NCBI GenBank assembly: GCA_018821535.1
Contig: JAHJLV010000008.1
Location: forward strand, 1 to 64,000
DNA length: 64,000 bases
Direction: 5' to 3'
Source of the DNA: Pseudomonadota bacterium
GTDB lineage: Bacteria; Desulfobacterota; Desulfobacteria; Desulfobacterales; Desulfobacteraceae
Shown here piece after piece: positions 38,036 through 46,595 of this stretch. Positions within the stretch are counted from its first letter, which is position 1, and each line of letters starts with the position of its first letter. The notes beneath the pieces are model-generated. The model saw nothing but the letters and a program-made list of their open reading frames with translations. It did not search any database and was not told the origin of the DNA. The position numbers and the translations under genes were made by a program.

Positions 38036-38908
38036 ATGAATATTGATGATATTAAAAATATTTCCATCATTGGTGCAGGCAACATGGGGCATCAGATCAG
38101 CCTTCATTGTGCCATCAAGGGGTTTAATGTAAAATGTTCTGATATCAGCCAGGATATGCTGGATAAAGCCAATGCCTTTGTTGATAAATATCTTCCCGGC
38201 CGTGTGGCCAAAGGCAAAATGACTGAGGCTGAAGCCAAAGCCATCCGTGCCCGTATCAGTTTTACAAACAGTCTGGAAGAATGTGTAAAAGAAGCAGACT
38301 ATGTTATTGAAGCGGCTGTTGAAGTGCTTCATATCAAACGCAAACTGTTTGCTGACCTGGATAAATTTTCACCTAAGCATGCGATTCTGGCGACCAACAG
38401 TTCTTTTCTGGTATCTTCCAAAATTGCGGATGTGACCAGCCGGCCGGATAAAGTATGCAATCTTCATTTTTTCAACCCGGCACTGGTCATGAAACTGGTT
38501 GAAGTGGTTCAGGGACCGCATGTGTCTGATGAAACCGCCCAGATTTCCATGGATCTTTGCAAGAAACTGGACAAAGTGCCTGTTCATGTTAAAAAAGAAG
38601 TGCCGGGCTTTCTGTTGAACCGGATTTTCAAGGTTATTTCCCAGGAAGCACTGTGGATGCTGGAAATGGATGTGGCTTCTGTGGAAGACATTGATAAAGC
38701 CTGCGTATTTGGTGCAGGTCATCCCATGGGCCCCTTTACGCTCATGGATCTGACCGGTATTGACCTGACCTACACCATGGGTATGGAAAACTTCAGAGCA
38801 AGCGGAGACCGTGCAGATCTGCCCAGCCCAAGCGTTGTAAAACATTTCAATAATGGTGAATTTGGTCAGAAATCCGGAAAAGGCTGGTACGATTACAGCA
38901 AAAAATAA
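38036..38908 (+). CDS. 3-hydroxyacyl-CoA dehydrogenase
   Basis: A 290-aa NAD-dependent 3-hydroxyacyl-CoA dehydrogenase of the short Hbd/PaaH class. The NAD-binding motif IIGAGNMGHQ is at the N-terminus, the catalytic His in NLHFFNPALVMKLVE with Glu close by, and the C-terminal segment GPFTLMDLTGID is typical. It oxidises 3-hydroxyacyl-CoA to 3-ketoacyl-CoA, the step before the thiolase encoded just upstream. The AAGGAGAG ribosome site is 29 bases after the thiolase stop. A GC-rich hairpin 45 bases downstream ends the operon. Confidence 0.95.
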   Translation: MNIDDIKNISIIGAGNMGHQISLHCAIKGFNVKCSDISQDMLDKANAFVDKYLPGRVAKGKMTEAEAKAIRARISFTNSLEECVKEADYVIEAAVEVLHIKRKLFADLDKFSPKHAILATNSSFLVSSKIADVTSRPDKVCNLHFFNPALVMKLVEVVQGPHVSDETAQISMDLCKKLDKVPVHVKKEVPGFLLNRIFKVISQEALWMLEMDVASVEDIDKACVFGAGHPMGPFTLMDLTGIDLTYTMGMENFRASGDRADLPSPSVVKHFNNGEFGQKSGKGWYDYSKK

Positions 38909-38954
38909 AAGTTCATTTCAGCAGTAAATAATCGGAGTGTTTAAGCCGGTTTGG

Positions 38955-38982
38955 TGCGGGCAGGGGGAAACCTCTGCCCGCA
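38955..38982 (+). terminator. Rho-independent terminator after the thiolase operon
   Basis: TGCGGGCAG and CTGCCCGCA form a 9-bp GC-rich stem with a short purine-rich loop, followed by TTTGTTT. Confidence 0.8.
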
Positions 38983-39057
38983 TTTGTTTGGATGAATGCT
39001 TTTAAAAACAAGTGTATTCTTATAAAGATCATGGTTTGTTATTGATATAAAAAAACG

Positions 39058-39106
39058 AACGTACGTTATTTTTATTATTGACACACCCTGAGGGATGATG
39101 TAATTT
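39058..39106 (+). promoter_or_regulatory. Promoter with palindromic operator, copy 2 (before TetR gene)
   Basis: The same perfect palindrome AACGTACGTT (39058-39067), within ACGAACGTACGTTA, precedes TTGACA (39078-39083) and a TAATTT -10-like box 17 bases further (39101-39106), close to the TetR start at 39113. This arrangement suggests autoregulation. Confidence 0.7.
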
Positions 39107-39112
39107 TAACCC

Positions 39113-39829
39113 ATGGACTATCAGCAATTTAAAAAAATGATGCTGGCTTCAAGGCAGGATATATTCCTGGAGGTCATCGCGGAAAATCGGGAAAACATCC
39201 GGATTAAAAAAGAGAAGACCGTTGTTAAAAATCTGGACAAGATTTTTAAGGCTACTTTGAAAATAAGCAATCAAAAAGGTTTTCAGGCGATGAGCATGAG
39301 GGATCTGTGCCAGGAAACAGGCATCAGTTTAGGGGCCTTGTATGCCTATTTCCCCAGCAAGGATGACTTGCTGAGCATGCTGATGACCCAGGGACGCGAT
39401 GCGGTTGAACGCGTCCTTGACAGCGAGACTCTGCAATTTGATGACCCCTGGGGGAAACTTAAGGCCTTTATCCGCACACATGTGTATCTGAGTGAAATCA
39501 TGCGGCCCTGGTTTTATTTTTTCTTCATGGAAGCCAAAAATCTGAACCCCAGTGATCGTAAAAAAGCCATTGAAGGAGATCTGGCCACTGAAATGCGGCT
39601 GGAATCCACTCTGGAAGAAGGTCAGAAGCTGGGCCAGTTTGAAAAACGAGATATTGTCCTGACAGCAGAGATGATAAAAGGTCTGTTTGCAAACTGGTAT
39701 ATCAAAAGATCCAAATTCAGAAGCCGGAACATTTCTGTGGATCAATATGCAGATTTCATGATTGAGTTCATGGCGGATTATCTGGGGGTTGAAGATCAAC
39801 TCGGGAAGGTTTCCGGGGAGAATATGTGA
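39113..39829 (+). CDS. TetR-family regulator, sister of the 35061 protein
   Basis: A 238-aa TetR regulator clearly paralogous to that at 35061 along its whole length, including the 45-residue extension before the helix-turn-helix (ATLKISNQKGFQAMSMRDLCQETGISLGALYAYFPSKDD). The ATG at 39113 begins only 6 bases after the -10-like box of a palindrome-bearing promoter, so the mRNA leader would be very short and the ribosome site weak; a slightly later start is possible. Autoregulation through that operator and control of the two other copies is likely. It precedes an AbfD-like dehydratase. Confidence 0.88.
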   Translation: MDYQQFKKMMLASRQDIFLEVIAENRENIRIKKEKTVVKNLDKIFKATLKISNQKGFQAMSMRDLCQETGISLGALYAYFPSKDDLLSMLMTQGRDAVERVLDSETLQFDDPWGKLKAFIRTHVYLSEIMRPWFYFFFMEAKNLNPSDRKKAIEGDLATEMRLESTLEEGQKLGQFEKRDIVLTAEMIKGLFANWYIKRSKFRSRNISVDQYADFMIEFMADYLGVEDQLGKVSGENM

Positions 39830-39923
39830 GAAAATAATTATGCTGACCTGTGTACTGATGCACATTCAACTGGGCACACAGCATGATGGAAAGTGGTTAA
39901 AATTATAATCAGGAGGAATCCCA

Positions 39924-41408
39924 ATGCGAACAAAACAAGAATATCTTGATCGGTTAAAAACCATGAACAATAATCTGTACCTTGACGGGAAAATTATTCC
40001 AAGGGATCATGAGGTCCTTGTCGATTGTGCAGGTGTCATCGGTGCAACCTTTGATCTGGCCCAGGACCCTGAACTTCAGGACATCACGACTGCCACAAGC
40101 CATTTGACCGGCGAAAAAATCAATCGGTTCACCCATATTCATCAGACAACAGATGATTTGCATAAAAAACAGGATATGACACGCATGTACTGCCAGAAAG
40201 TCAGCCAGTGTATCGGCCGGTGCATGGGTGTTGATGCAATGAATGCGATTAACTGCGTTTCTTTTGAAGCAGATAAAATAAATAAAGGCAAAACCCAGTA
40301 TCATCAGAATTTTCTTAAATGGCTGGAACGTGTTCAAAGAGAAGATCTGGTGGGGTCCTGTGCCCAGACAGATGTGAAAGGCCAGCGCATGCTTCGTCCG
40401 ATAGAACAGCCTGATCCGGATCAGTATCTTCATGTGGTTGAAAGAAGAGAAGACGGTATTGTGGTTCGCGGATGCAAGGTTCACATTACCTTTGCGTCTG
40501 TTGCAGACGAAATTCTGGTACTTCCCACCCGTGCACTGGGCAAGGATGAAGGCGATTATGCAGTTGCCTTTGCCATTGAGGCAGATCATCCCCAGATTAA
40601 ACAGGTGCTGTCCCCCCATACCATGAGAAAAAGAGGGCCTGAGTTCCAGCGCGGTTTTGACTGGGGATTTGTTGATTCCTATGTCATCTTTGATGATGTA
40701 TTTGTTCCCTGGGAAAGGGTTTTTCTGTGTGGTGAATACCAGCATGGTGGAATCTGTGCACTGCTGTTCGCCTTGTTTCACAGACATTCGTATTCAGGGT
40801 GTAAACCCGCGGTTGGGGATATGCTGATCGGAATGGCAGCCCTTGCAGCCGAAGTGAACGGTATTGAAAAAGCCCCCCATGTCAGGGAAAAAATTTCTGA
40901 ACTGATCACGATTGCCGAGCTGGGGTATGCAGCAGGATTTACCGCATCCGCAAAAGGTGAGGCCAAGATATATGTGCCGGGCGTCGGTAAAATGCCGTAT
41001 GGTCCGGGTGCCTGTATCCCGGATTCAATCTATGCCAATGTCGGGAGATGCATTACAGGGGAGTCTGTGTTCAAAGAACAGCAGATCCTGTGTGAAATTG
41101 CAGGCGGTATGCCGGCGACATTCCCGCATGAAGGCGATTTCCTTAACCCGGAAACCAGTGAATTGCTTAAAAAATATGTCACCAGAACGGAAACCATGTC
41201 AGTTGACGAGCAGATTAAATTCTGGATGATTTTTTATGATTACACCAATTCCGGTATAAGCGGTGCGATTTCCTATGGTGCCATGCACGGCGGAGGATCT
41301 CCCATCATGGAACAGATCGCTATTTATGGTCAGTATGATATTGAAAAATGTAAAAATATTGTGAAGACCATTGGCGGCATGGAAGTAAAAGATAAAAAGA
41401 AAAAATAG
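39924..41408 (+). CDS. 4-hydroxybutyryl-CoA dehydratase-like protein
   Basis: A 494-aa AbfD-family flavo-iron-sulfur enzyme. It carries the C-x3-C cluster ligands in QCIGRCMG and the second-ligand motif HRHSYSGCK with the spacing seen in characterised 4-hydroxybutyryl-CoA dehydratase (His, Tyr four later, Cys three later, then Lys). It should therefore bind a [4Fe-4S] cluster and FAD and dehydrate a 4-hydroxyacyl-CoA, or isomerise a vinylacetyl-type product. A strong AGGAGG-like site precedes the ATG at 39924. It follows a TetR gene by 94 bases and is followed by a strong terminator. Confidence 0.88.
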   Translation: MRTKQEYLDRLKTMNNNLYLDGKIIPRDHEVLVDCAGVIGATFDLAQDPELQDITTATSHLTGEKINRFTHIHQTTDDLHKKQDMTRMYCQKVSQCIGRCMGVDAMNAINCVSFEADKINKGKTQYHQNFLKWLERVQREDLVGSCAQTDVKGQRMLRPIEQPDPDQYLHVVERREDGIVVRGCKVHITFASVADEILVLPTRALGKDEGDYAVAFAIEADHPQIKQVLSPHTMRKRGPEFQRGFDWGFVDSYVIFDDVFVPWERVFLCGEYQHGGICALLFALFHRHSYSGCKPAVGDMLIGMAALAAEVNGIEKAPHVREKISELITIAELGYAAGFTASAKGEAKIYVPGVGKMPYGPGACIPDSIYANVGRCITGESVFKEQQILCEIAGGMPATFPHEGDFLNPETSELLKKYVTRTETMSVDEQIKFWMIFYDYTNSGISGAISYGAMHGGGSPIMEQIAIYGQYDIEKCKNIVKTIGGMEVKDKKKK

Positions 41409-41458
41409 CTTGAAATACCGGTTTTTAATTTAAGACAGGTATTTTAGGATACAAACCT

Positions 41459-41510
41459 AAAAACCCGTAACAGAGTGTTTGAAAAAACTTTGCTGTTGCG
41501 GGTTTTTTTG
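41459..41510 (+). terminator. Rho-independent terminator
   Basis: AAACCCGTAACAG and CTGTTGCGGGTTT form an imperfect stem followed by seven T. Confidence 0.85.
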
Positions 41511-41523
41511 TTAAAAAAAAACG

Positions 41524-41568
41524 AGCGTACGCTATTTTAATTGACATGGCAGATGTAATTAATATAAA
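41524..41568 (+). promoter_or_regulatory. Promoter with palindromic operator, copy 3 (symmetric variant)
   Basis: AGCGTACGCT (41524-41533) is a perfect palindrome differing from the other two copies by one base in each arm, so symmetry is kept. TTGACA follows at 41541-41546 after 7 bases, and TATAAA at 41563-41568 after 16 bases. It drives the phosphotransferase gene. Confidence 0.7.
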
Positions 41569-41626
41569 TTTTGGAAATGACATGGTGATATGATTGGCAG
41601 ATGAGGATATTTAAAAGGAAAAAACA

Positions 41627-42694
41627 ATGGTATTAATTGATGATGCGGCCGATATCAGGAATGGTGAACAGTTGCCCCAAAAAAAATTAGAGGCATTCAT
41701 ATTGGACCAGCTCAAAGATATTAACGGTCCTGTTCGCATTCGCCAGTTTCCCAGGGGGCATTCCAATCTGACATATCTTGTATCTGCAGGAGACAGGCAG
41801 ATGGTTCTTCGATGCCCGCCACACGGGACAAAGGCAAAATCTGCGCATGATATGGGCAGGGAATACCGGGTGCTCAGTGCATTAAAAGATGTCTATCCGT
41901 ATTGTCCTGAACCCTTGCTGTATACAGAGGATGAAACGATTATCGGGGCACCGTTTTATCTGATGGAGCGTATCAATGGTATTATTATCCGGGAAACGAT
42001 TCCCCAGGAACTGAACCTGTCTGCCGGGGATACCCGTCGATTATTTGAGGCTGTCTTTAAAGTACAGTATGAACTGCATGCCATAGATTATAAAAAAATA
42101 GGGCTTGAAAATTTCGGGAAACCCGAAGGCTATATTGAGCGTCAGGTAAACGGGTGGATTCACAGATATGAATCCGCAAAAACAAAAGAGACCCCGGATG
42201 CCAGGCAGATTATGGATTGGCTGTTGAAAAATATGCCGGAACATTCAGGCAGGGCTGCCATTATTCATAATGATTTTAAATTTGATAATGTGATTCTGGA
42301 TCCGGACAATCCATTCAAGGTTGTCGGGGTTTTGGACTGGGAGATGGCCACCATCGGAGATCCCTTGATGGATTTTGGCGCATCCCTTGGATACTGGGTT
42401 CAACCCGGAGACCCGGAGGGGTTAAATGCTTTTCGGGATGTGCCGTCAAACGCACCCGGCGCATTGACCCGCGAAGAGATGGTCACTTTTTATGAAACGC
42501 TCTCAGGCCGAAAAATAGATCATGTCAGTTTTTATCACACATTTGGCGTGTTTCGACTGGCTGTCATTGCACAACAGATTTTTTACCGGTATTTCCATGG
42601 GCAGACCCAGGATAAAAGATTTAAAACCTGGGATTTGCGTGTAAAAAATCTTATAAGACTTGCAGATCAAATCATCAACAAGGCAGACGGATAA
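41627..42694 (+). CDS. APH-family phosphotransferase, LvaA/ACAD11-kinase-like
   Basis: A 355-aa aminoglycoside-phosphotransferase-fold kinase. The catalytic loop reads IIHNDFKFDNVILD and the metal-binding motif LDWEMATIGDPLMD. This subfamily, widespread in acyl-CoA clusters, matches the kinase domain of ACAD10/ACAD11 and bacterial LvaA, which phosphorylate the 4-hydroxyl group of 4-hydroxyacyl-CoA. That function is inferred from family and context, not seen directly. It has an AAGGAAAA ribosome site and its own palindrome-bearing promoter, so it may belong to the same TetR regulon as the thiolase genes. Confidence 0.85.
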   Translation: MVLIDDAADIRNGEQLPQKKLEAFILDQLKDINGPVRIRQFPRGHSNLTYLVSAGDRQMVLRCPPHGTKAKSAHDMGREYRVLSALKDVYPYCPEPLLYTEDETIIGAPFYLMERINGIIIRETIPQELNLSAGDTRRLFEAVFKVQYELHAIDYKKIGLENFGKPEGYIERQVNGWIHRYESAKTKETPDARQIMDWLLKNMPEHSGRAAIIHNDFKFDNVILDPDNPFKVVGVLDWEMATIGDPLMDFGASLGYWVQPGDPEGLNAFRDVPSNAPGALTREEMVTFYETLSGRKIDHVSFYHTFGVFRLAVIAQQIFYRYFHGQTQDKRFKTWDLRVKNLIRLADQIINKADG

Positions 42695-42706
42695 GTTTTA
42701 TTTAAT

Positions 42707-43075
42707 TCATTTTCTGGAAGATAATTCCAGATGATTTATGATTTTTTCAATGGCAAGGGTCTGCCTTTCAATAATATCCGCTGTTTTTTCCTGTGTCGCA
42801 ACAAGCTGGGTCTGGTTTTCTGCCAGTTTCCCAATTTGTCTGGACAGGGTTTCAATGGCAAGCAGCAGCAAGGAAGTTGAAGCATCATCCTGCCCGTTTG
42901 ATACATATGGACCGGCTGGATACGCTGACTGGCTTCCCGTTTCAGGAGGGGTGTTATTATAATACTGATATTGCTGATTTGCAGAATGATAGGTGTGATC
43001 ATATGCCTTGCGGGTCATCCCGGGGCGTTGTGATTGCAGAGCGCCGGAGCGCAGACTTTGTAAAAAATCGTTCAT
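42707..43075 (-). CDS. Small Gln/Ser/Tyr-rich coiled-coil protein, unknown
   Basis: A 122-aa protein I do not recognise. The N-terminal half is low-complexity and rich in Gln, Tyr, Ser and Pro; the C-terminal half (from about residue 66) is a heptad-like helix (LLLLAIETLSRQIGKLAENQTQLVATQEK) that should form a coiled coil. No membrane segment or signal peptide. It ends 12 bases from the convergent phosphotransferase gene. A structural or scaffold role is possible. Confidence 0.6.
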   Translation of the reverse strand: MNDFLQSLRSGALQSQRPGMTRKAYDHTYHSANQQYQYYNNTPPETGSQSAYPAGPYVSNGQDDASTSLLLLAIETLSRQIGKLAENQTQLVATQEKTADIIERQTLAIEKIINHLELSSRK

Positions 43076-43384
43076 CTGATAAATTTCCTGGTAAAATTCC
43101 TGTTAAAAGTTTTCAAGTTTATTTTTTAAATCCAAAAAGTTTAAAGATCAAATACAATAATTTTTTTAATTCTTGAGGAATTTCACAGAGAATAAGCGAT
43201 ATTCGTGCCAGCAGTATATGAATTTTAAATTTGAATCATAAGAATTTGTTTTTATATGATATTATTTAAAATCCGGATCGGGTTTCTAAAAATATCAAGA
43301 TCATGTTAGGAATTTTTTTTCATAGAATTGACACAAAAAAAATATAATTTATTCTGATTTTTGACAGTGCCATATTCTCTATTG
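43076..43384. other. AT-rich intergenic region
   Basis: 309 bases between two minus-strand genes. I see long A/T runs and no clear ORF, hairpin terminator or RNA gene. It probably holds the promoter of the 42707-43075 gene and the end of the 43385-45175 transcript. Confidence 0.5.
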
Positions 43385-45175
43385 TTAAAATTTTAATTCA
43401 AGCCATTCAAACCATAGCGGATAGTTTTCTTTGTACCAGATCAGAATCTGCTGAAGATGATTTTGTTCTTTCTGACCAATGGTGGCCTTGGGGATTTTTG
43501 TAAAATATAATATCATTTTATCTTCAATATGCTCCAATGCCTCAGAGCAAAGGGTTTGAAGCTCATTACGGATTCTGCCGGAATCTGAAATTTTTACAGC
43601 CCGGTTTTTGAAATCCTCACCTTTTAAAAACCGGTTCAGCAGCGGTGAAAAAACCAGTTTGCTTTCTTCAAAGGGTTCTAAAAGCCTTAAGGTGAATGTG
43701 ATTAATTTGTCTGCTTTTTGAGTGGACAGCCTTACGGTAACCGAATAGGTATCATCTGATATCCGGGTGACTCCGGAAGCGCCTGAATACGGATCAGGAA
43801 GCATATAGCCGGACGCAGCAAGCGTCTGCCATTTTTTTTCTGAAATCAGATCATCCGCTGTAATGGTCCTTTTTTCCAAAGGGATGCCGGCATTTCTGGC
43901 CAGATAAATGCTTTGTCGATAGGTTTCAATCAGTTCATCATCAATGTCTTTTTCGAATATCTTTTCTTTAAGCTGCTGTGCAAAATCTTCTGCATCCGGG
44001 TTCAGTTTCATACTGGCCGCATCTTTATCATATCTGAGAGCGAATTTGCTTGAAAATACGGCCATGGATACATCAATATCAAGAACAGTGGAAAGACTTG
44101 CCGCCTGCATGGCTTCTGCGGAGGCTGCATATCCGTCAACAACAAACAGGTGGATATCATCATTATCATCTGTCCAGGTATTCACTGCAAAGGTCGGGGC
44201 ATAGGTGCCCGAATCTGTGAAAGGGGAAAATCCTGTGGGAAGCTTCCAGTTTTCATCTACAAGATGTGCACCTGCAGAACGCCATTCTTCCCAGAGTTTT
44301 CCAATGCGGGGTTCCCGGTTTTTCCCCTGCAGGGTCCATACATGGATATGCCCGGGTTTTATTTCAGGATAGGTCATTCTAATGGCAGTGACCACTTTTT
44401 TTCTGTCCGTGAAATAATTGACCAGCAAAGAATCACAGGCAGCTGTCTCAACAACGGCTTTTGGCAGAACAAGCGTACCGATATAGCCTTCATATTGATC
44501 GGTGATGGCAAGGGGCTGGTCAAAAAGATGAAAAAGGCTCATTGGCCCGGTTTCATCTCCTTTGGCAAACCTTGAAGTATTCTCCAGCGTGTCGATGGCA
44601 GCGCCCCATACCGTAATCCCTTTTTGAGCGATCGCATGCTTAAAATCTTCCCATAGATAAAATTTGTTATTTATCATCTGATGAACACATTCTTCAAGAA
44701 ATTTTGCCACCTGGGGTCTGGCATATATCCGGCCAAATCCTAAAAGCGGGTTTGCACCCATTTCGGCAGTTTCACCGGCTTTGGGCATCAGGCCCTCACC
44801 CAGGCACACCATGATGGCATGATTTTCCGGCAATGTCCGTGACAGGTACCACAGGCTTTCACTCATGGTGTAAGCAGAGATGGCATCCGCATCTTTTTTG
44901 ACCAGATTGAGCGCGTTTTTATCAAGGCCCCTGCCTTCTCCAAACCGTCCGAACAGTCTTGTTCCAAGAGCAGTTACGGCAGATGTCATGGCCAGCATTC
45001 TTTCGGTTCTGTCATCAGTAAAGGAGATGCAGTCATTTAATTCATCCTCGATTTTACCTCTGATCCATTCGATCTGGATGTCTTCAAGCCATAAATGCAG
45101 TCTGCCAAGAATAGGACGGGTATCAAAAGCCCACTGGGAGATAAGATTCTTTTTTTTTGGGTTCGGTGTGTTCAT
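43385..45175 (-). CDS. Large conserved protein of unknown function (596 aa)
   Basis: I do not recognise this soluble 596-aa protein. It has no signal peptide or membrane segment. There are no nucleotide-binding motifs; a stretch near the N-terminus (AMTSAVTALGTRLFGRFGEGRG) is rich in Gly/Ala, and the middle is mixed alpha/beta. It is preceded by the SpoIIE-type phosphatase gene on the same strand with an 85-base gap, so the two may be cotranscribed. Substrate or activity cannot be guessed. Confidence 0.65.
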   Translation of the reverse strand: MNTPNPKKKNLISQWAFDTRPILGRLHLWLEDIQIEWIRGKIEDELNDCISFTDDRTERMLAMTSAVTALGTRLFGRFGEGRGLDKNALNLVKKDADAISAYTMSESLWYLSRTLPENHAIMVCLGEGLMPKAGETAEMGANPLLGFGRIYARPQVAKFLEECVHQMINNKFYLWEDFKHAIAQKGITVWGAAIDTLENTSRFAKGDETGPMSLFHLFDQPLAITDQYEGYIGTLVLPKAVVETAACDSLLVNYFTDRKKVVTAIRMTYPEIKPGHIHVWTLQGKNREPRIGKLWEEWRSAGAHLVDENWKLPTGFSPFTDSGTYAPTFAVNTWTDDNDDIHLFVVDGYAASAEAMQAASLSTVLDIDVSMAVFSSKFALRYDKDAASMKLNPDAEDFAQQLKEKIFEKDIDDELIETYRQSIYLARNAGIPLEKRTITADDLISEKKWQTLAASGYMLPDPYSGASGVTRISDDTYSVTVRLSTQKADKLITFTLRLLEPFEESKLVFSPLLNRFLKGEDFKNRAVKISDSGRIRNELQTLCSEALEHIEDKMILYFTKIPKATIGQKEQNHLQQILIWYKENYPLWFEWLELKF

Positions 45176-45260
45176 ATCTTTTCCGTTTTCTATTGAAAAT
45201 TTTAATGAATATTTCTTTCTATCAGAATTTTTTACAAAAGTTTAGAAAAATATGCGGTGT

Positions 45261-46481
45261 TTAATCTGCCAGGTATTCAATGACCAGAAGAGTGATGTCA
45301 TCATCCGCACGTTGTGTTTTCTGAAACTTTTTTTGTTCGGCGGTGATATTACTGACTATTTTTTTTGCCGGTTGATCTGCCATTGCCTTGAGTGAATTGT
45401 AAAAATTTTTTTTATTTTCAACAGCGCCTTTTTCACCGAAATAATCAATCAGCCCATCTGTATACAGGACGATCTTGTCTCCTGGATTTAATTGTGAGCT
45501 GTACTGCTTTAAGGGTGTGTCCTGGCCCAGGCCGATGATTGTTCCGTGATGGTCCAGAATTTTAAATCTGTCATTTTTCCCGATAATAAGGGGCGGGACA
45601 TGACCGGCGCAGCTGTAAATCATTTCTCCGGTTTTTATGTTCAGCAGGATATAGGCAATGGTAAAATAACAGTTGAACCGTTCAAAGGGAAATTCATCTT
45701 CCAGGGCATTTACAATTTTTTCTGGAGAAAAAGGTGCGCCGTGCTCAAGTGCCTGGGCATGGAGCTGATCTAAAAACTGTTTTACAGTAACGGCAATTAA
45801 AGCTGCAGACACCCCATGCCCGCAGACATCCAGCATATAGGCACTGATATGGTTATCTTTTTCTTTGTATATATGGAAAATATCGCCGCCCACCGTAAGG
45901 CAGGGTTCAAAAAACCAGGCAGCTTTTATGGACGGGATGTCGGGCAGGTTCCTGGGCAACAGGTGTTTTTGTATTTCACCGGCTTTTTCCAGATCAAAAT
46001 CAATCTGCTTTTGTTTTTCCTTGAGCTGTATTCTTGACAGTTCTATATCCGTAACATCATACACAAAGACCAGAATCATTTTTTTGTTTTTATATGTGAT
46101 GGGCCTTGAGGTGAATTCCAGATATTTTTTTACAGGCTGCCCATCAATATAGAAGGTTCGCGCTAAAAATTTTTTTTTATCCGGTTTTTGTGTTTCCAGC
46201 GTGTTTACAAGGGATTTTCTGATAATACAAAACTGACAGGCGGATGTTTTTCCGCAGGGCAGGTTTTCTTTTACCGCATTTATGCATCCGGACGCTGCTC
46301 CAAAGGTGGTATCCACAAGGGTTGAGGCTAAATCGGATTGTGTAAAAAGAGTGAGAAAACTGTCGTTGAACTGATGGATATTGAGGTTTTCATCCGCAAT
46401 AAACACAGCCGTATCAATATTCTGCATCAACATATTTAAAAACAGATTTGAATCTTTGAGCTCTTTGATGTCAATTTCCAT
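45261..46481 (-). CDS. PAS domain PP2C/SpoIIE-type protein phosphatase
   Basis: A 406-aa cytoplasmic phosphatase. An N-terminal PAS domain (about residues 15-140, with Cys residues GCINAVKENLPCGKTSACQFC) joins a short coiled coil to a SpoIIE/PP2C domain. Metal ligands are in VGGDIFHIY and DVCGHGVSAALI, with the C-terminal ADDDITLLVIEY. Such proteins dephosphorylate Ser/Thr targets, often anti-sigma antagonists. The start at 46481 is chosen since AAGGAAAG lies five bases before it; the frame is open to 46532, where a LFLTGC run mimics a lipobox but has no proper signal sequence. Confidence 0.88.
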   Translation of the reverse strand: MEIDIKELKDSNLFLNMLMQNIDTAVFIADENLNIHQFNDSFLTLFTQSDLASTLVDTTFGAASGCINAVKENLPCGKTSACQFCIIRKSLVNTLETQKPDKKKFLARTFYIDGQPVKKYLEFTSRPITYKNKKMILVFVYDVTDIELSRIQLKEKQKQIDFDLEKAGEIQKHLLPRNLPDIPSIKAAWFFEPCLTVGGDIFHIYKEKDNHISAYMLDVCGHGVSAALIAVTVKQFLDQLHAQALEHGAPFSPEKIVNALEDEFPFERFNCYFTIAYILLNIKTGEMIYSCAGHVPPLIIGKNDRFKILDHHGTIIGLGQDTPLKQYSSQLNPGDKIVLYTDGLIDYFGEKGAVENKKNFYNSLKAMADQPAKKIVSNITAEQKKFQKTQRADDDITLLVIEYLAD

Positions 46482-46595
46482 AGGGCTTTCCTTTTTTTGG
46501 CCTTTTTTATCACATCCTGTTAAAAATAACATGGATATGAATCAAAAAAAGTCACCCCGCTTTTTTAGCATTCTTATGCCCGGATGATAAAAAAA

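Noticed and set aside
46482-46532. LFLTGC lipobox-like N-terminus for the PP2C phosphatase
   Set aside because: Only four hydrophobic residues precede the Cys, no positive n-region, and a good ribosome site supports the later ATG at 46481.
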